54,486 nucleotides of DNA, from the NCBI GenBank assembly GCA_023386645.1, contig JAEWJI010000054.1:1-54486 (forward strand), read 5' to 3'. Both the position numbers and the translations under genes were made by a program. The notes beneath the pieces are model-generated. The model ran no database searches and was not told the origin of the DNA. It was given only the letters and a program-made list of their open reading frames with translations. This DNA comes from Pseudomonadota bacterium. Lineage in GTDB: Bacteria; Pseudomonadota; Alphaproteobacteria; Caulobacterales; Caulobacteraceae. Position 1 is the first letter of the stretch; each line of letters opens with the position of its first letter. Positions 7,513 to 14,983 of this stretch are shown piece by piece.

Positions 7513-8685
7513 ATGCGCGCCTTGACCTGGCACGGCAAACACAACGTTCAGGTGGACACAGTCCCCGACCCGCAGATCGTCAACCCGCGTGACGCCATCA
7601 TCAAGGTGACCTCCACCGCCATCTGCGGCTCGGACCTTCACCTCTACGACAGCATGATCCCGTCGATGTCGAACGGCGACATCCTGGGCCACGAGTTCAT
7701 GGGGATCGTCGAGGAGGTGGGGCCGAAGTCGACCCTGAAGGTCGGCCAGAAGGTGGTCGTGCCCTTCGTGATCGCCTGCGGCAGCTGCTTCTTCTGCGGC
7801 AAGCAGCAGTATTCAGCCTGCGACAACTCCAACCCGGCGGACAAGTCGGACACCTCGGAGATCGCCTACGGCTACCCGATGTCCGGGCTGTTCGGTTATT
7901 CGCACATGACCGGCGGTTACGCCGGCGGCCAGGCGGAATACGCCCGCATCCCCTATTCGGACGTGGGGCCGATGGTGGTGCCGGACGACATCGAGGACGA
8001 GAAGGTCCTGTTCCTGACCGACATCTTCCCGACCGGCTGGATGGCGGCGGAGAACGCCGAGATCGAGCCGGGCGACACCGTCGCGGTCTGGGGCTGCGGG
8101 CCCGTGGGCCTGTTCACCATCAAGAGCGCCCTCCTGCAGGGGGCCGGGCGGGTGATCGCCATCGACCACCTGCCGCGCCGGCTCGAACTCGCCAAGGCGA
8201 ACGGCGCCGAGGTGCTGAACTACCACGAGGTCAAGGTCCGCGAGGCGCTGATGGAGATGACCGCCGGGATCGGGCCGGACGCCTGCATCGACGCGGTTGG
8301 CATGGAGGCCCACGGCTTCTCCCCCGACAACATCATCGACGCGGTCAAGCAGGAGACCCGGCTGGGCACCGACCGGCAGCACGTGCTGCGGGAGACCATC
8401 ATGGCCTGCCGCAAGGGCGGACGGGTCTCGGTGCCCGGCGTCTATGGCGGCATCGGCGACAAGCTGCCGATCGGGGCCTTCATGCAGAAGGGCCTGACCA
8501 TCAAGACCGGCCAGACCCATGTGCAGAAATACCTGCCCAAGCTGCTGGACCTGGTGCTGGAGGGACGGATCAACACCACCGACCTGATCAGCCACATCCT
8601 GCCGCTGGAGCGGGCGGCCGAGGGCTACAAGAACTTCCACGACAATCCCAACGAATGGACCAAGGTGGTGCTGAAGCCGCACTGA
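7513..8685 (+). CDS. Zinc-dependent alcohol dehydrogenase (medium-chain family)
   Basis: A 390-residue MDR enzyme. The catalytic zinc site is shown by AICGSDLHLYD (about 38-48) and GHEFMGIVEEVG. The structural zinc lobe is the four-cysteine block ACGSCFFCGKQQYSAC. NAD(P) binding is shown by WGCGPVGLF, then VIAIDHLPRRLELA. Length and insertions match the COG1063 group often labelled glutathione-dependent formaldehyde dehydrogenase-like; the substrate is unproven. An AGAGAGCAG stretch precedes the ATG. It sits in a run of SRPBCC, this gene and two small hydrophilic proteins, an arrangement that suggests a stress or detoxification transcript. Confidence 0.9.
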   Translation: MRALTWHGKHNVQVDTVPDPQIVNPRDAIIKVTSTAICGSDLHLYDSMIPSMSNGDILGHEFMGIVEEVGPKSTLKVGQKVVVPFVIACGSCFFCGKQQYSACDNSNPADKSDTSEIAYGYPMSGLFGYSHMTGGYAGGQAEYARIPYSDVGPMVVPDDIEDEKVLFLTDIFPTGWMAAENAEIEPGDTVAVWGCGPVGLFTIKSALLQGAGRVIAIDHLPRRLELAKANGAEVLNYHEVKVREALMEMTAGIGPDACIDAVGMEAHGFSPDNIIDAVKQETRLGTDRQHVLRETIMACRKGGRVSVPGVYGGIGDKLPIGAFMQKGLTIKTGQTHVQKYLPKLLDLVLEGRINTTDLISHILPLERAAEGYKNFHDNPNEWTKVVLKPH

Positions 8686-8727
8686 GGCGTTCAGCCCTCA
8701 TCCACCCATCAGAGCGAGGAGCGAACC

Positions 8728-8907
8728 ATGACCGACACCAACCCAAACCCCACGGGCCCGGCCACCGACGACCAGGACAATAACGACGCCGCCGCCAAGC
8801 GGCCCGACCAGGACGGCATGGGCAAGCCGGGCGAGCGGCGCCAGGACCCCGCCACGGGCGGCGAGGGCGCGGCCGGCGCCGGCGGCTCGGGCGGCTTCGG
8901 GACCTGA
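8728..8907 (+). CDS. Small hydrophilic disordered protein (59 aa)
   Basis: ATG at 8728 to TGA at 8907 encodes 59 residues almost devoid of hydrophobic side chains: N-terminal TDTNPNPTGPATDDQDNNDA, a central KRPDQDGMGKPGERRQDP and a glycine-rich tail ending GGSGGFGT. Such proteins are probably intrinsically disordered; some are induced under desiccation or general stress, but I recognise no named family. Support for coding comes from AGCGAGGAGC just upstream, the 42-base spacing from the dehydrogenase and the 5-base gap to the next gene. Confidence 0.6.
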   Translation: MTDTNPNPTGPATDDQDNNDAAAKRPDQDGMGKPGERRQDPATGGEGAAGAGGSGGFGT

Positions 8908-8912
8908 CGCCG

Positions 8913-9131
8913 ATGAGCATGCGCATCTTCCGCGTCACCGTTGGCGCCGAGGGCGGTTCGACCCGCGAGGTGAGAGTCCCGTCCAAGACCGAGGTGCAGG
9001 CCCAGGACGCCGCCGCCACCCAGATGACGGCCGGCGAGACGATCCTGTCGGTCGAGGAGACGGACGACCCCTATCAGGAGGTCGACGCCATGCCCCCGGG
9101 CACCCAGACGCATCCGGACAGGATCGTCTAG
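8913..9131 (+). CDS. Small conserved-looking protein of unknown function (72 aa)
   Basis: A 72-residue soluble protein starting SMRIFRVTVGAEGGSTREVR and ending with an acidic, Pro-rich tail (EETDDPYQEVDAMPPGTQTH). The pattern of alternating beta-type residues in the first half followed by a short helix (AQDAAATQM) suggests a compact small domain. It begins five bases after the previous stop, so it is the last gene of the SRPBCC-dehydrogenase run. I cannot assign a function. An ATG two codons downstream (MRIF) is an equally possible start. Confidence 0.6.
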   Translation: MSMRIFRVTVGAEGGSTREVRVPSKTEVQAQDAAATQMTAGETILSVEETDDPYQEVDAMPPGTQTHPDRIV

Positions 9132-9144
9132 TCGGCCTGCTGAA

Positions 9145-9177
9145 CCCTCTCCTCCCCATGCAGTGGGGAGGAGAGGG
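9145..9177. terminator. Perfect palindrome between convergent genes, likely bidirectional terminator
   Basis: Two perfectly complementary 14-base arms (CCCTCTCCTCCCCA at 9145-9158 and its complement at 9164-9177) flank a five-base loop. It fills the 48-base gap between the small gene ending at 9131 and the enoyl-CoA hydratase ending at 9180. There is no strong U-run. The CCTCCCC...GGGGAGG core is shared with the double-hairpin repeats at 12037, 14226, 14285, 17225 and 17297. Confidence 0.6.
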
Positions 9178-9179
9178 CG

Positions 9180-9980
9180 TCACCGCCCCTTGAAGCTCGG
9201 CTTCCGCTTCTCGACGAAGGCGGACATGCCTTCCTTCTGGTCCTCGAAGGCGAAGAGGGAGTGGAAGAGGCGGCGTTCGAACTGGACGCCCTGGGTCAGG
9301 GTCGTTTCGAGCGCAGCGTTGACCATTTCCTTGTTGGCCATGACGGCCAGCGGGCTCTGCGAGGCGATCCTGGCGGCGATGGCGCGGGCTTCGTCGAGCA
9401 GGCTGTCGTGCGGGAAGACCCGGGAGACGAGGCCCGCGCGTTCGGCCTCCGCCGCGTCCATCATCCGGGCGGTCAGGACCAGGTCCATGGCCTTGGACTT
9501 GCCGACCAGTCGCGTGAGGCGCTGGGAGCCGCCGATGCCGGGGGCGACGCCGAGGTTGATCTCGGGCTGGCCGAACTTCGCCTTTTCGGACGCGACGATG
9601 AAGTCGCAGAGCATGGCCAGCTCGCAGCCGCCGCCGAGGGCGAAGCCGTTGACCGCCGCGATGATCGGCTTCCTGAACCGGGTGATGCGGTCGTGGCCCA
9701 GGGCGAAGAAGTTGCCCGTGTACATCTGGGCGTAGGTCTGGTCGGCCATCTCCTTGATGTCGGCGCCGGCGGCGAAGGCCTTTTCGCCCGAGCCGGTGAG
9801 GATCAGGCAGCGCACCGCGTCGTCCTGCTCGACCGCGTCCAGAAAGGCGGCCAGATCGCGGAAGAGGGCCGAGTTCAGCGCGTTCAGGGCCTCCGGCCGG
9901 TTGAGCGTCACCACCGCATAGCCGTCGGCATGGCGCTCGATCAGGAGGGTGTCGTACCGGTCTTGGGGGGCATCGGACAT
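9180..9980 (-). CDS. Enoyl-CoA hydratase/isomerase (crotonase family)
   Basis: A 266-residue crotonase-fold enzyme, most similar in pattern to short-chain enoyl-CoA hydratase of fatty-acid beta-oxidation. The oxyanion-hole segment is AFAAGADIKEM (about 69-79), the second is NGFALGGGCELAMLCDF, and both acid residues are present: Glu in GGGCE and Glu in FGQPEINLG. The C-terminal helix ends FVEKRKPSFKGR. It is monocistronic; a second beta-oxidation-type enzyme lies at 25414, which is not linked. Confidence 0.92.
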   Translation of the reverse strand: MSDAPQDRYDTLLIERHADGYAVVTLNRPEALNALNSALFRDLAAFLDAVEQDDAVRCLILTGSGEKAFAAGADIKEMADQTYAQMYTGNFFALGHDRITRFRKPIIAAVNGFALGGGCELAMLCDFIVASEKAKFGQPEINLGVAPGIGGSQRLTRLVGKSKAMDLVLTARMMDAAEAERAGLVSRVFPHDSLLDEARAIAARIASQSPLAVMANKEMVNAALETTLTQGVQFERRLFHSLFAFEDQKEGMSAFVEKRKPSFKGR

Positions 9981-10060
9981 GGCGAGGGCTCCGCTGGGGT
10001 TTGGCGGGTGAATAGCGGTCGCGGGAGGGGACGCAAAGCGGTCGAGAGCCGACGCCGGTG

Positions 10061-10510
10061 TCAGGTGCGCGGCAGCAGGGCCAGGGTGACGGCGGCGCGG
10101 GTGAACTCGGCGAGGACGACCATGGCCAGAAGGGCGTTGGCGGCGATGATCAGGCCGTGGGGACCGCGCAGGCCTGCGTCCCAGCCGACGGCCGAGGCGA
10201 AGGCCAGGACTCCGGCCGCGATCAGGACCAGGCCGATCAGTAGCATCAGGGCGACGTGGCTGGCCTTCAGAGCCGCGTGCAGGGTCGGGCCGTCGTCGAG
10301 CACGCGGGTGCGGCGACGATACAGCCAGGCGATGGCGCCGGTAGCGACGCTCTCGGCCACGAGCAGCGCGCCCAGGGCGCCGACGAACCAGAAGATGAGG
10401 CCGTCGGTCTGGTCCGAGCGGAGCGCCGCGATCAGGTGGGCGAAATAGGCGCCCCAGACGGCGACGCCGATCACCAGACTGACCCAGAGGTGGATGCGGC
10501 GGTGGGTCAT
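10061..10510 (-). CDS. Four-helix integral membrane protein of unknown function
   Basis: A 149-residue protein with about four transmembrane segments: residues 8-28 (LWVSLVIGVAVWGAYFAHLI), 38-60 (GLIFWFVGALGALLVAESVA), 87-108 (ALMLLIGLVLIAAGVLAFA) and 120-142 (LIIAANALLAMVVLAEFTRA). I recognise no family. Its ATG shares an ATGA with the stop of the DUF1697 gene, so it is probably translationally coupled as the last gene of the mutM operon. Confidence 0.75.
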   Translation of the reverse strand: MTHRRIHLWVSLVIGVAVWGAYFAHLIAALRSDQTDGLIFWFVGALGALLVAESVATGAIAWLYRRRTRVLDDGPTLHAALKASHVALMLLIGLVLIAAGVLAFASAVGWDAGLRGPHGLIIAANALLAMVVLAEFTRAAVTLALLPRT

Positions 10511-11058
10511 GCGTAGGTCTCCAGGCCGACCATGGCCGCCAGCTTCAGCACCGTGTTCCAGTTGCGGGCGGTGCCCATGCCGGTCAGGCGGACCTGCGTC
10601 GCCTTTTCCGCCATCTTCGAGCGGCCGACGCCGTCAGGGTGCCAGAACCACAGGGCGCGGTCGCCCGCCTCGATGCGTTCCTCGCCCACCGCGAAGGCGC
10701 GCAGGGCCTCGACCACGCCGTTTTGAACAGGCGCCTTCATGACCATCAGCTGGAGCTTGGCGGGGTGGGCGGCAGCCTGATCCGGGAACGGATTGGCGGT
10801 GACGAGGGCGGCCCATTCCTCGGGCGTGCGGACCATGGCGGCGATGGTCAGGCCGAAGGTGCGTTGCATGGCGGCCTCGATGTCCGTCTCGAGGGCCGCG
10901 GGATCGCGGTCGCTCTCGACCACGAGGTTGCCGCTGGCCAGCAGGGTGCGGGGGTTCTTCAGACCCATCGCCTGCGCCATCGCGCGCTGTTCGGTTACGG
11001 GCGCGCGAACCCCGCCGGTGTTCATGCCGCGAAAGAGGATGATGCGGTGCTCGCTCAT
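10507..11058 (-). CDS. DUF1697 family protein
   Basis: A 183-residue protein with the DUF1697 hallmark start (RIILFRGMNTGG) followed by LLASGNLVVESD and the C-terminal ATQVRLTGMGTARNWNTVLKL. The family function is not established; members are small cytoplasmic proteins. Both ends overlap neighbours by ATGA (with mutM upstream and the membrane protein downstream), indicating tight translational coupling with the base-excision repair enzyme. That context suggests, but does not prove, a role related to nucleic acids or their damage. Confidence 0.88.
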   Translation of the reverse strand: MSEHRIILFRGMNTGGVRAPVTEQRAMAQAMGLKNPRTLLASGNLVVESDRDPAALETDIEAAMQRTFGLTIAAMVRTPEEWAALVTANPFPDQAAAHPAKLQLMVMKAPVQNGVVEALRAFAVGEERIEAGDRALWFWHPDGVGRSKMAEKATQVRLTGMGTARNWNTVLKLAAMVGLETYA

Positions 11059-11918
11059 CGCTTCTGGCAGGCCGGGCAGTAGAAGGTCGAGCGGCCGGCC
11101 TGGACGACCCGCTTGACGACACCCGGGCAGCCCTCGCCCCGGCAGGGTTCGCCCTCGCGGCCGTAGACGTCGAAGCGGTGCTGGAAATAGCCCTGGCCGC
11201 CGTCGGCATTGGCGAAGTCGCGCAGCGTCGAGCCGCCGGCGGTGATGGCCTCGGCGAGGACGTCGCGGATATGGCGGGCCAGGGTCTCCAGGCGAGGTCT
11301 GGAGACCTTGCCGGCGGCGACCAGGGGCGAGATGCGGGCGCGGTACAGGGCCTCGCAGACGTAGATGTTGCCCAGGCCCGCGACGATGCGCTGGTCCAGC
11401 AGGGAGGCCTTGATCGACTGGCTCTTGCCCTTGAAGGCCGCCGCCAGATGAGGGCCGGAGAAGGCGTTGCCGAGGGGTTCGGGGCCCAGGCCGGAGAACC
11501 ACGGGTGGGCGTCGACCTGATCGATCGGGATCAGGCCCATGAAGCCGAAGCGGCGGGCGTCGGCGAACCCGACGCGGGTGCGGGCGCCGTCGAGTGTCGC
11601 GCACAGGCTGAGGTGCTCGTGCTTGCCGCCGATGGGGGCCGGCTCCTCGAACTCGCCGAGCTGATGGCCGTCCAGGGTGAAGCGGCCGGTCATGCCCAGA
11701 TGGGTGACCCAGGTCTCGCCGGTCGAGAGCGGGAACAGCAGGTATTTGGCCCGGCGGTCGAGCCGCAGGACGGTCGCACCCTCCAGTCGCTCGGCGAAGC
11801 GGTCGGGGAAGGGAAAGCGCAGGTCGGGGCGGTTCTGACGAACCTGGGACAGGCGCGCGCCGAGGAGCACCGGCTCCAGGCCGCGCCGCACGGTCTCGAC
11901 CTCGGGGAGTTCGGGCAT
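11055..11918 (-). CDS. mutM: Formamidopyrimidine-DNA glycosylase (Fpg/MutM)
   Basis: This 287-residue bifunctional glycosylase/AP lyase removes 8-oxoguanine and formamidopyrimidines. The start MPELPEVETVRRGLEP at 11918 gives the catalytic Pro (residue 1 after Met removal) and the general-acid Glu next to it. Further landmarks are RAKYLLFPL (Lys near 60), the N-x-Y region GNIYVCEALYRARISP, and a C-terminal zinc finger with Cys-x4-Cys (CRGEGC) and CPAC. The open frame extends 22 codons upstream but the Pro2 requirement fixes the start. It is the first gene of a three-gene ATGA-linked operon. Confidence 0.96.
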   Translation of the reverse strand: MPELPEVETVRRGLEPVLLGARLSQVRQNRPDLRFPFPDRFAERLEGATVLRLDRRAKYLLFPLSTGETWVTHLGMTGRFTLDGHQLGEFEEPAPIGGKHEHLSLCATLDGARTRVGFADARRFGFMGLIPIDQVDAHPWFSGLGPEPLGNAFSGPHLAAAFKGKSQSIKASLLDQRIVAGLGNIYVCEALYRARISPLVAAGKVSRPRLETLARHIRDVLAEAITAGGSTLRDFANADGGQGYFQHRFDVYGREGEPCRGEGCPGVVKRVVQAGRSTFYCPACQKR

Positions 11919-11951
11919 CGGGAGGTTGTAGGGTGGCGGGCCAGCTTTGTC

Positions 11952-12016
11952 CTCCCCGCGAGTGAAGCGAGTGATGAGGTGCATCGGGGCGCAAAGCGAC
12001 CGAGACGGAGGGGCCT
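11952..12016. repeat. GC-rich stem-loop region upstream of mutM
   Basis: The span contains CCTCCCC followed by GCGAGTGAAGCGAGTG and, further on, a GCAAAGCGACCGAG and GGAGGGGCC stretch. It looks like a degenerate or second class of palindromic repeat and lies immediately before the clearer copy at 12037. It occupies the divergent gap between mutM (minus) and the OPT transporter (plus), so promoters for both must lie in or beside these repeats. Confidence 0.35.
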
Positions 12017-12036
12017 GTTCTTTCGTGGCCTAAAGA

Positions 12037-12090
12037 GCCCCTCCACCGCCTTCGGCGGTCCCCCTCCCCATCGCAAGCGATGGGGAGGAT
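12037..12090 (+). repeat. Double-hairpin palindromic repeat, copy 1
   Basis: The unit reads GCCCCTCCACC, a TTCG-centred small hairpin (ACCGCC/GGCGGT), a CCCC spacer, and a larger hairpin with arms CCTCCCCATCGC (12063-12074) and GCGATGGGGAGG (12077-12088). The same architecture recurs at 14226, 14285 (inverted), 17225 (inverted) and 17297, always between genes. It is a REP/BIME-like family. Confidence 0.75.
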
Positions 12091-12151
12091 AGGCGGCCTG
12101 GTTGCCCCCTCCCCGCTTTCCGGATTAGCTGTACTTAACGGAGGGACATCC

Positions 12152-14206
12152 ATGACCGAGACCACGAGCGCCGCGCCGGCCGGGGGCCAGACCACGGGCA
12201 AGCGGATCGAGTTGACGCTGCGGGCCCTGGCCCTGGGGTGCGTGCTGGCGGTGATCTTTACCGCGGCCAACACCTATCTGGGTCTGAGGGTGGGCCTCAC
12301 CTTCGCCTCGGCCATTCCGGCGGCGGTCATCTCGATGGCCCTGCTGCGGATGTTCCGGACCTCGACCATCTGGGAGAACATGACGGTCCAGACCGTGGCC
12401 TCGGTCGGGGGCGCGATGAGCGCGATCATCTTCGTGCTGCCGGGCCTGGTGATGGTCGGCTGGTGGCGGGAGTTCCCGATCTGGGAATCGATCGCCATCT
12501 GCCTGCTGGGCGGGGTTTTGGGGGTGACCTTCTCGATCCCGCTGCGTCGCGCGCTCGTGGTCAACGGCGGCCTGCCCTACCCCGAAGGGGTGGCGGCGGC
12601 CGAGGTGCTGAAGGTCGGATCGCGCGGGGCCGAACAGAGCGAGAGTGCGGTCCGCGAGAACAAGATCGGCCTGTGGGTCGTGGTCTGGACCGCCCTGGTC
12701 TCGGCTGTCTTCTCATGGCTGGCGGCGGCGCGGGTCTTCGCCGGCGAGGCGGCGCGGTTCTTCGCCATGCCGGGGGGCGGGGCCACGGGCATGGGCGTGG
12801 GCATGCAGTTCGCCCTGCTCGGCGCCGGGCATCTGATCGGCCTGACCGTCGGGCTGGCCCAGCTGTTCGGCCTGCTGGTCGCCTGGTTCATCGCCGTACC
12901 GATCATGACCTCGCCGGAATACGTTTCGTGGCTGAGCGGCATGGGCATGGAGTCGGTGGCCGCGGGCCTGGCGGGCGCCTCTCCGGAGGAGCTGGCGGTC
13001 GGCGTGTGGCGCAACGAGGTGCGGTTCATGGGCGCCGGCGTCATCGGCGTCGCCGCGATCTGGACCCTGATCAAGCTGGCCGGTCCCCTGATCGGCGGCC
13101 TGACGGGGGCCCTGGCCGCCCAGGCCCGGCGCCATTCCGGCGAGACCCTGGACCGGACGGAGCAGGACATTCCGCTGAACATCGTCGGCGGGCTGTCGGT
13201 CCTGGCCCTGGTCGGGATCGCGGGCCTGCTGGCCTATTTCGCCAACACCTCGCCGGCCCTGGCGGGCTCGACCGCCATGCTGGTGGCCGGCGGCGTGGTC
13301 TATGTGGTGCTGATCGGCTTCGGCGTGGCGGCCATCTGCGGCTACATGGCCGGGCTGATCGGCTCGTCCAACAGCCCGGTGTCGGGCGTCGGCATCCTGG
13401 CCATCGTCATCGCCTCGCTGCTGATGGTCGGGGTCATGGCCGTGGTCGGCGTGCCGGCCGATCCGGCCTTCATCGCCTACGCCCTGATCGTGACGGCGGT
13501 GGTGTTCGCGGTCGCGGTAATCGCCAACGACAACCTGCAGGACCTGAAGACCGGCCAGCTGGTGGCCGCCACCCCGTGGCGCCAGCAGACGGCCCTGATC
13601 GTGGGCGTGATCGCCGGGGCCATCGTGATCCCCTTCGTGCTGAACGCGCTGAACCGCGCCTTCGGGTTCGAGGGCGGACCGGTGGGGATCGCGGCCCAGC
13701 CGCTGGCGGCGCCCCAGGCGACACTGATCTCCGCCCTGGCCCGGGGCGTGATCGGCGGCGATCTGCGCTGGGACCTGATCGGAGTCGGCGCGGTGATCGG
13801 CGTGGCCGTCATCCTGCTGGACATGGCGCTGAACGCCGCAACCAAGGGCCGGATGAAACTGCCGCCCCTGGCCGTCGGCATCGGCTTCTACCTGCCGGCG
13901 GCGGTGACCATGATGCTGGTCATCGGGGCGGTATGCGGCTGGCTGTACGAGAAGGGCGCCGAGAAGACGTCCTACGCCGAGGTCGCCAAGCGGATGGGCG
14001 TGCTGATGGCGTCGGGCCTGATCGTGGGCGAGAGCCTGTTCGGGGTGTTCAACGCCGGCCTGATCGGCGCGACCGAGAACGAGGCGCCGTTCGCGGTGTT
14101 CGGCGTGGGCGAGGGCTGGCCGGCGATGACGCTGAGCGTGGTCGCGTTCGCGGTGATCACCTTCGCCATGTACCGCTGGGTGATGGGCCGCGCGGCGAAG
14201 GTGTGA
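12152..14206 (+). CDS. OPT-family oligopeptide transporter
   Basis: A 684-residue polytopic inner-membrane protein with about 15-16 hydrophobic segments from residue 20 onward. The first helix, ALGCVLAVIFTAANTYLGLR, followed by VGLTFASAIPAAVISMALLR, is typical of OPT/YSL transporters. Later blocks NGGLPYPEGVAAAEVLK and GSSNSPVSGVGI are also characteristic. Bacterial members are proposed to take up peptides or metal chelates by proton symport; the substrate is not readable here. The start at 12152 has GGAGGGACATCC directly upstream; the frame is open further 5' but through the repeat. It stands alone, convergent with engB. Confidence 0.9.
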   Translation: MTETTSAAPAGGQTTGKRIELTLRALALGCVLAVIFTAANTYLGLRVGLTFASAIPAAVISMALLRMFRTSTIWENMTVQTVASVGGAMSAIIFVLPGLVMVGWWREFPIWESIAICLLGGVLGVTFSIPLRRALVVNGGLPYPEGVAAAEVLKVGSRGAEQSESAVRENKIGLWVVVWTALVSAVFSWLAAARVFAGEAARFFAMPGGGATGMGVGMQFALLGAGHLIGLTVGLAQLFGLLVAWFIAVPIMTSPEYVSWLSGMGMESVAAGLAGASPEELAVGVWRNEVRFMGAGVIGVAAIWTLIKLAGPLIGGLTGALAAQARRHSGETLDRTEQDIPLNIVGGLSVLALVGIAGLLAYFANTSPALAGSTAMLVAGGVVYVVLIGFGVAAICGYMAGLIGSSNSPVSGVGILAIVIASLLMVGVMAVVGVPADPAFIAYALIVTAVVFAVAVIANDNLQDLKTGQLVAATPWRQQTALIVGVIAGAIVIPFVLNALNRAFGFEGGPVGIAAQPLAAPQATLISALARGVIGGDLRWDLIGVGAVIGVAVILLDMALNAATKGRMKLPPLAVGIGFYLPAAVTMMLVIGAVCGWLYEKGAEKTSYAEVAKRMGVLMASGLIVGESLFGVFNAGLIGATENEAPFAVFGVGEGWPAMTLSVVAFAVITFAMYRWVMGRAAKV

Positions 14207-14225
14207 GGGTGAGGGTGGGGTTGGA

Positions 14226-14272
14226 GCCCCTCCACCACTTCGTGGTCCCCCTCCCCACGATGTGGGGAGGAT
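14226..14272 (+). repeat. Double-hairpin palindromic repeat, copy 2
   Basis: GCCCCTCCACCAC-TTCG-GTGGT then CCCCCTCCCCACGATGTGGGGAGGAT: the same two-hairpin unit as at 12037, 20 bases after the OPT transporter stop. With the inverted copy at 14285 it makes a large cruciform between two convergent genes and probably also ends transcription. Confidence 0.75.
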
Positions 14273-14284
14273 AATCACCGCCTG

Positions 14285-14334
14285 TCCTCCCCACATCGTG
14301 GGGAGCGGGACCATGCGAAGCATGGTGGAGGGGC
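14285..14334 (-). repeat. Double-hairpin palindromic repeat, copy 3 (inverted)
   Basis: This is an inverted copy of the unit at 14226, only 12 bases away, giving complementary arms of nearly 50 bases with mismatches in the small hairpin (CATGC/GCATG instead of CAC/GTG). It sits seven bases before the engB stop. Head-to-head pairs like this are the usual form of BIME-type elements. Confidence 0.75.
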
Positions 14335-14341
14335 TGCCGGC

Positions 14342-14983
14342 CTAGGGCGCCGTCCCCGTCGTGCGCATGATCTCGGCGCGCATTTCCGGCAGGCCGGTTC
14401 CCTTCTCCGACGAGGTCAGCAGCACGGCGGGGAAGGCGGCGGGGCGTTTCGAGATGGCCTTCAGCGTCGCCTCGCGCAGCCGTTCGCCCTCGGCCGGCTT
14501 GATCTTGTCGGCCTTGGTCAGGACGATCTGGTAGGAGACGGCGGCCAGGTCGAGCGCGTCCAGCGCCTCCGTATCGACGGACTTCAGCCCATGGCGGGCG
14601 TCGATCAGCAGGTAGACCCGGGCCAGGGTCACCCGGCCGCGCAGATAGTCCCGCCCCAGGTCCTGGAACTTCCTGACCGTCGACTTCGACGCCTTGGCCC
14701 AGCCGTAGCCCGGCAGGTCGACAAGCCGCATCTTGCCGTCCAGGTCGAAGAAATTGACCTCGCGCGTGCGGCCCGGCTCGTTGGAGGCGCGGGCCAGCTT
14801 GGACATCCCGACCAGGCCGTTGATCAGGCTGGACTTGCCCACGTTGGAACGGCCGGCGAAGGCGACCTCGGGCAGGTCCGGATCCGGCAACTGCTCGATC
14901 TTGGCCGCGCCCATGACGAAGGTCGCGGGGCGCGCGAACAGGACGCGGGCGGCCTCCAGTTCCTCTGGGCTGAACTCGTCCAC
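14342..14983 (-). CDS. engB: Ribosome biogenesis GTP-binding protein YsxC/EngB
   Basis: A 213-residue TRAFAC GTPase needed for large-subunit assembly. G1 is GRSNVGKSSLINGL (about 44-57), switch region/G2 is TREVNFF, G3 is DLPGYGWAKAS, G4 is TKADK and G5-like is LLTSSEKGTGL. The start is a GTG at 14983 that shares one base with the yidC stop (TAGTG), so it is translationally coupled as the last gene of rpmH-rnpA-yidC-engB. Confidence 0.95.
   Translation of the reverse strand: MDEFSPEELEAARVLFARPATFVMGAAKIEQLPDPDLPEVAFAGRSNVGKSSLINGLVGMSKLARASNEPGRTREVNFFDLDGKMRLVDLPGYGWAKASKSTVRKFQDLGRDYLRGRVTLARVYLLIDARHGLKSVDTEALDALDLAAVSYQIVLTKADKIKPAEGERLREATLKAISKRPAAFPAVLLTSSEKGTGLPEMRAEIMRTTGTAP

Noticed and set aside
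12238..14274. 678-codon plus-strand frame inside the OPT transporter
   Set aside because: It is the +2 shadow of the transporter; it is arginine/glycine-rich and lacks hydrophobic periodicity.
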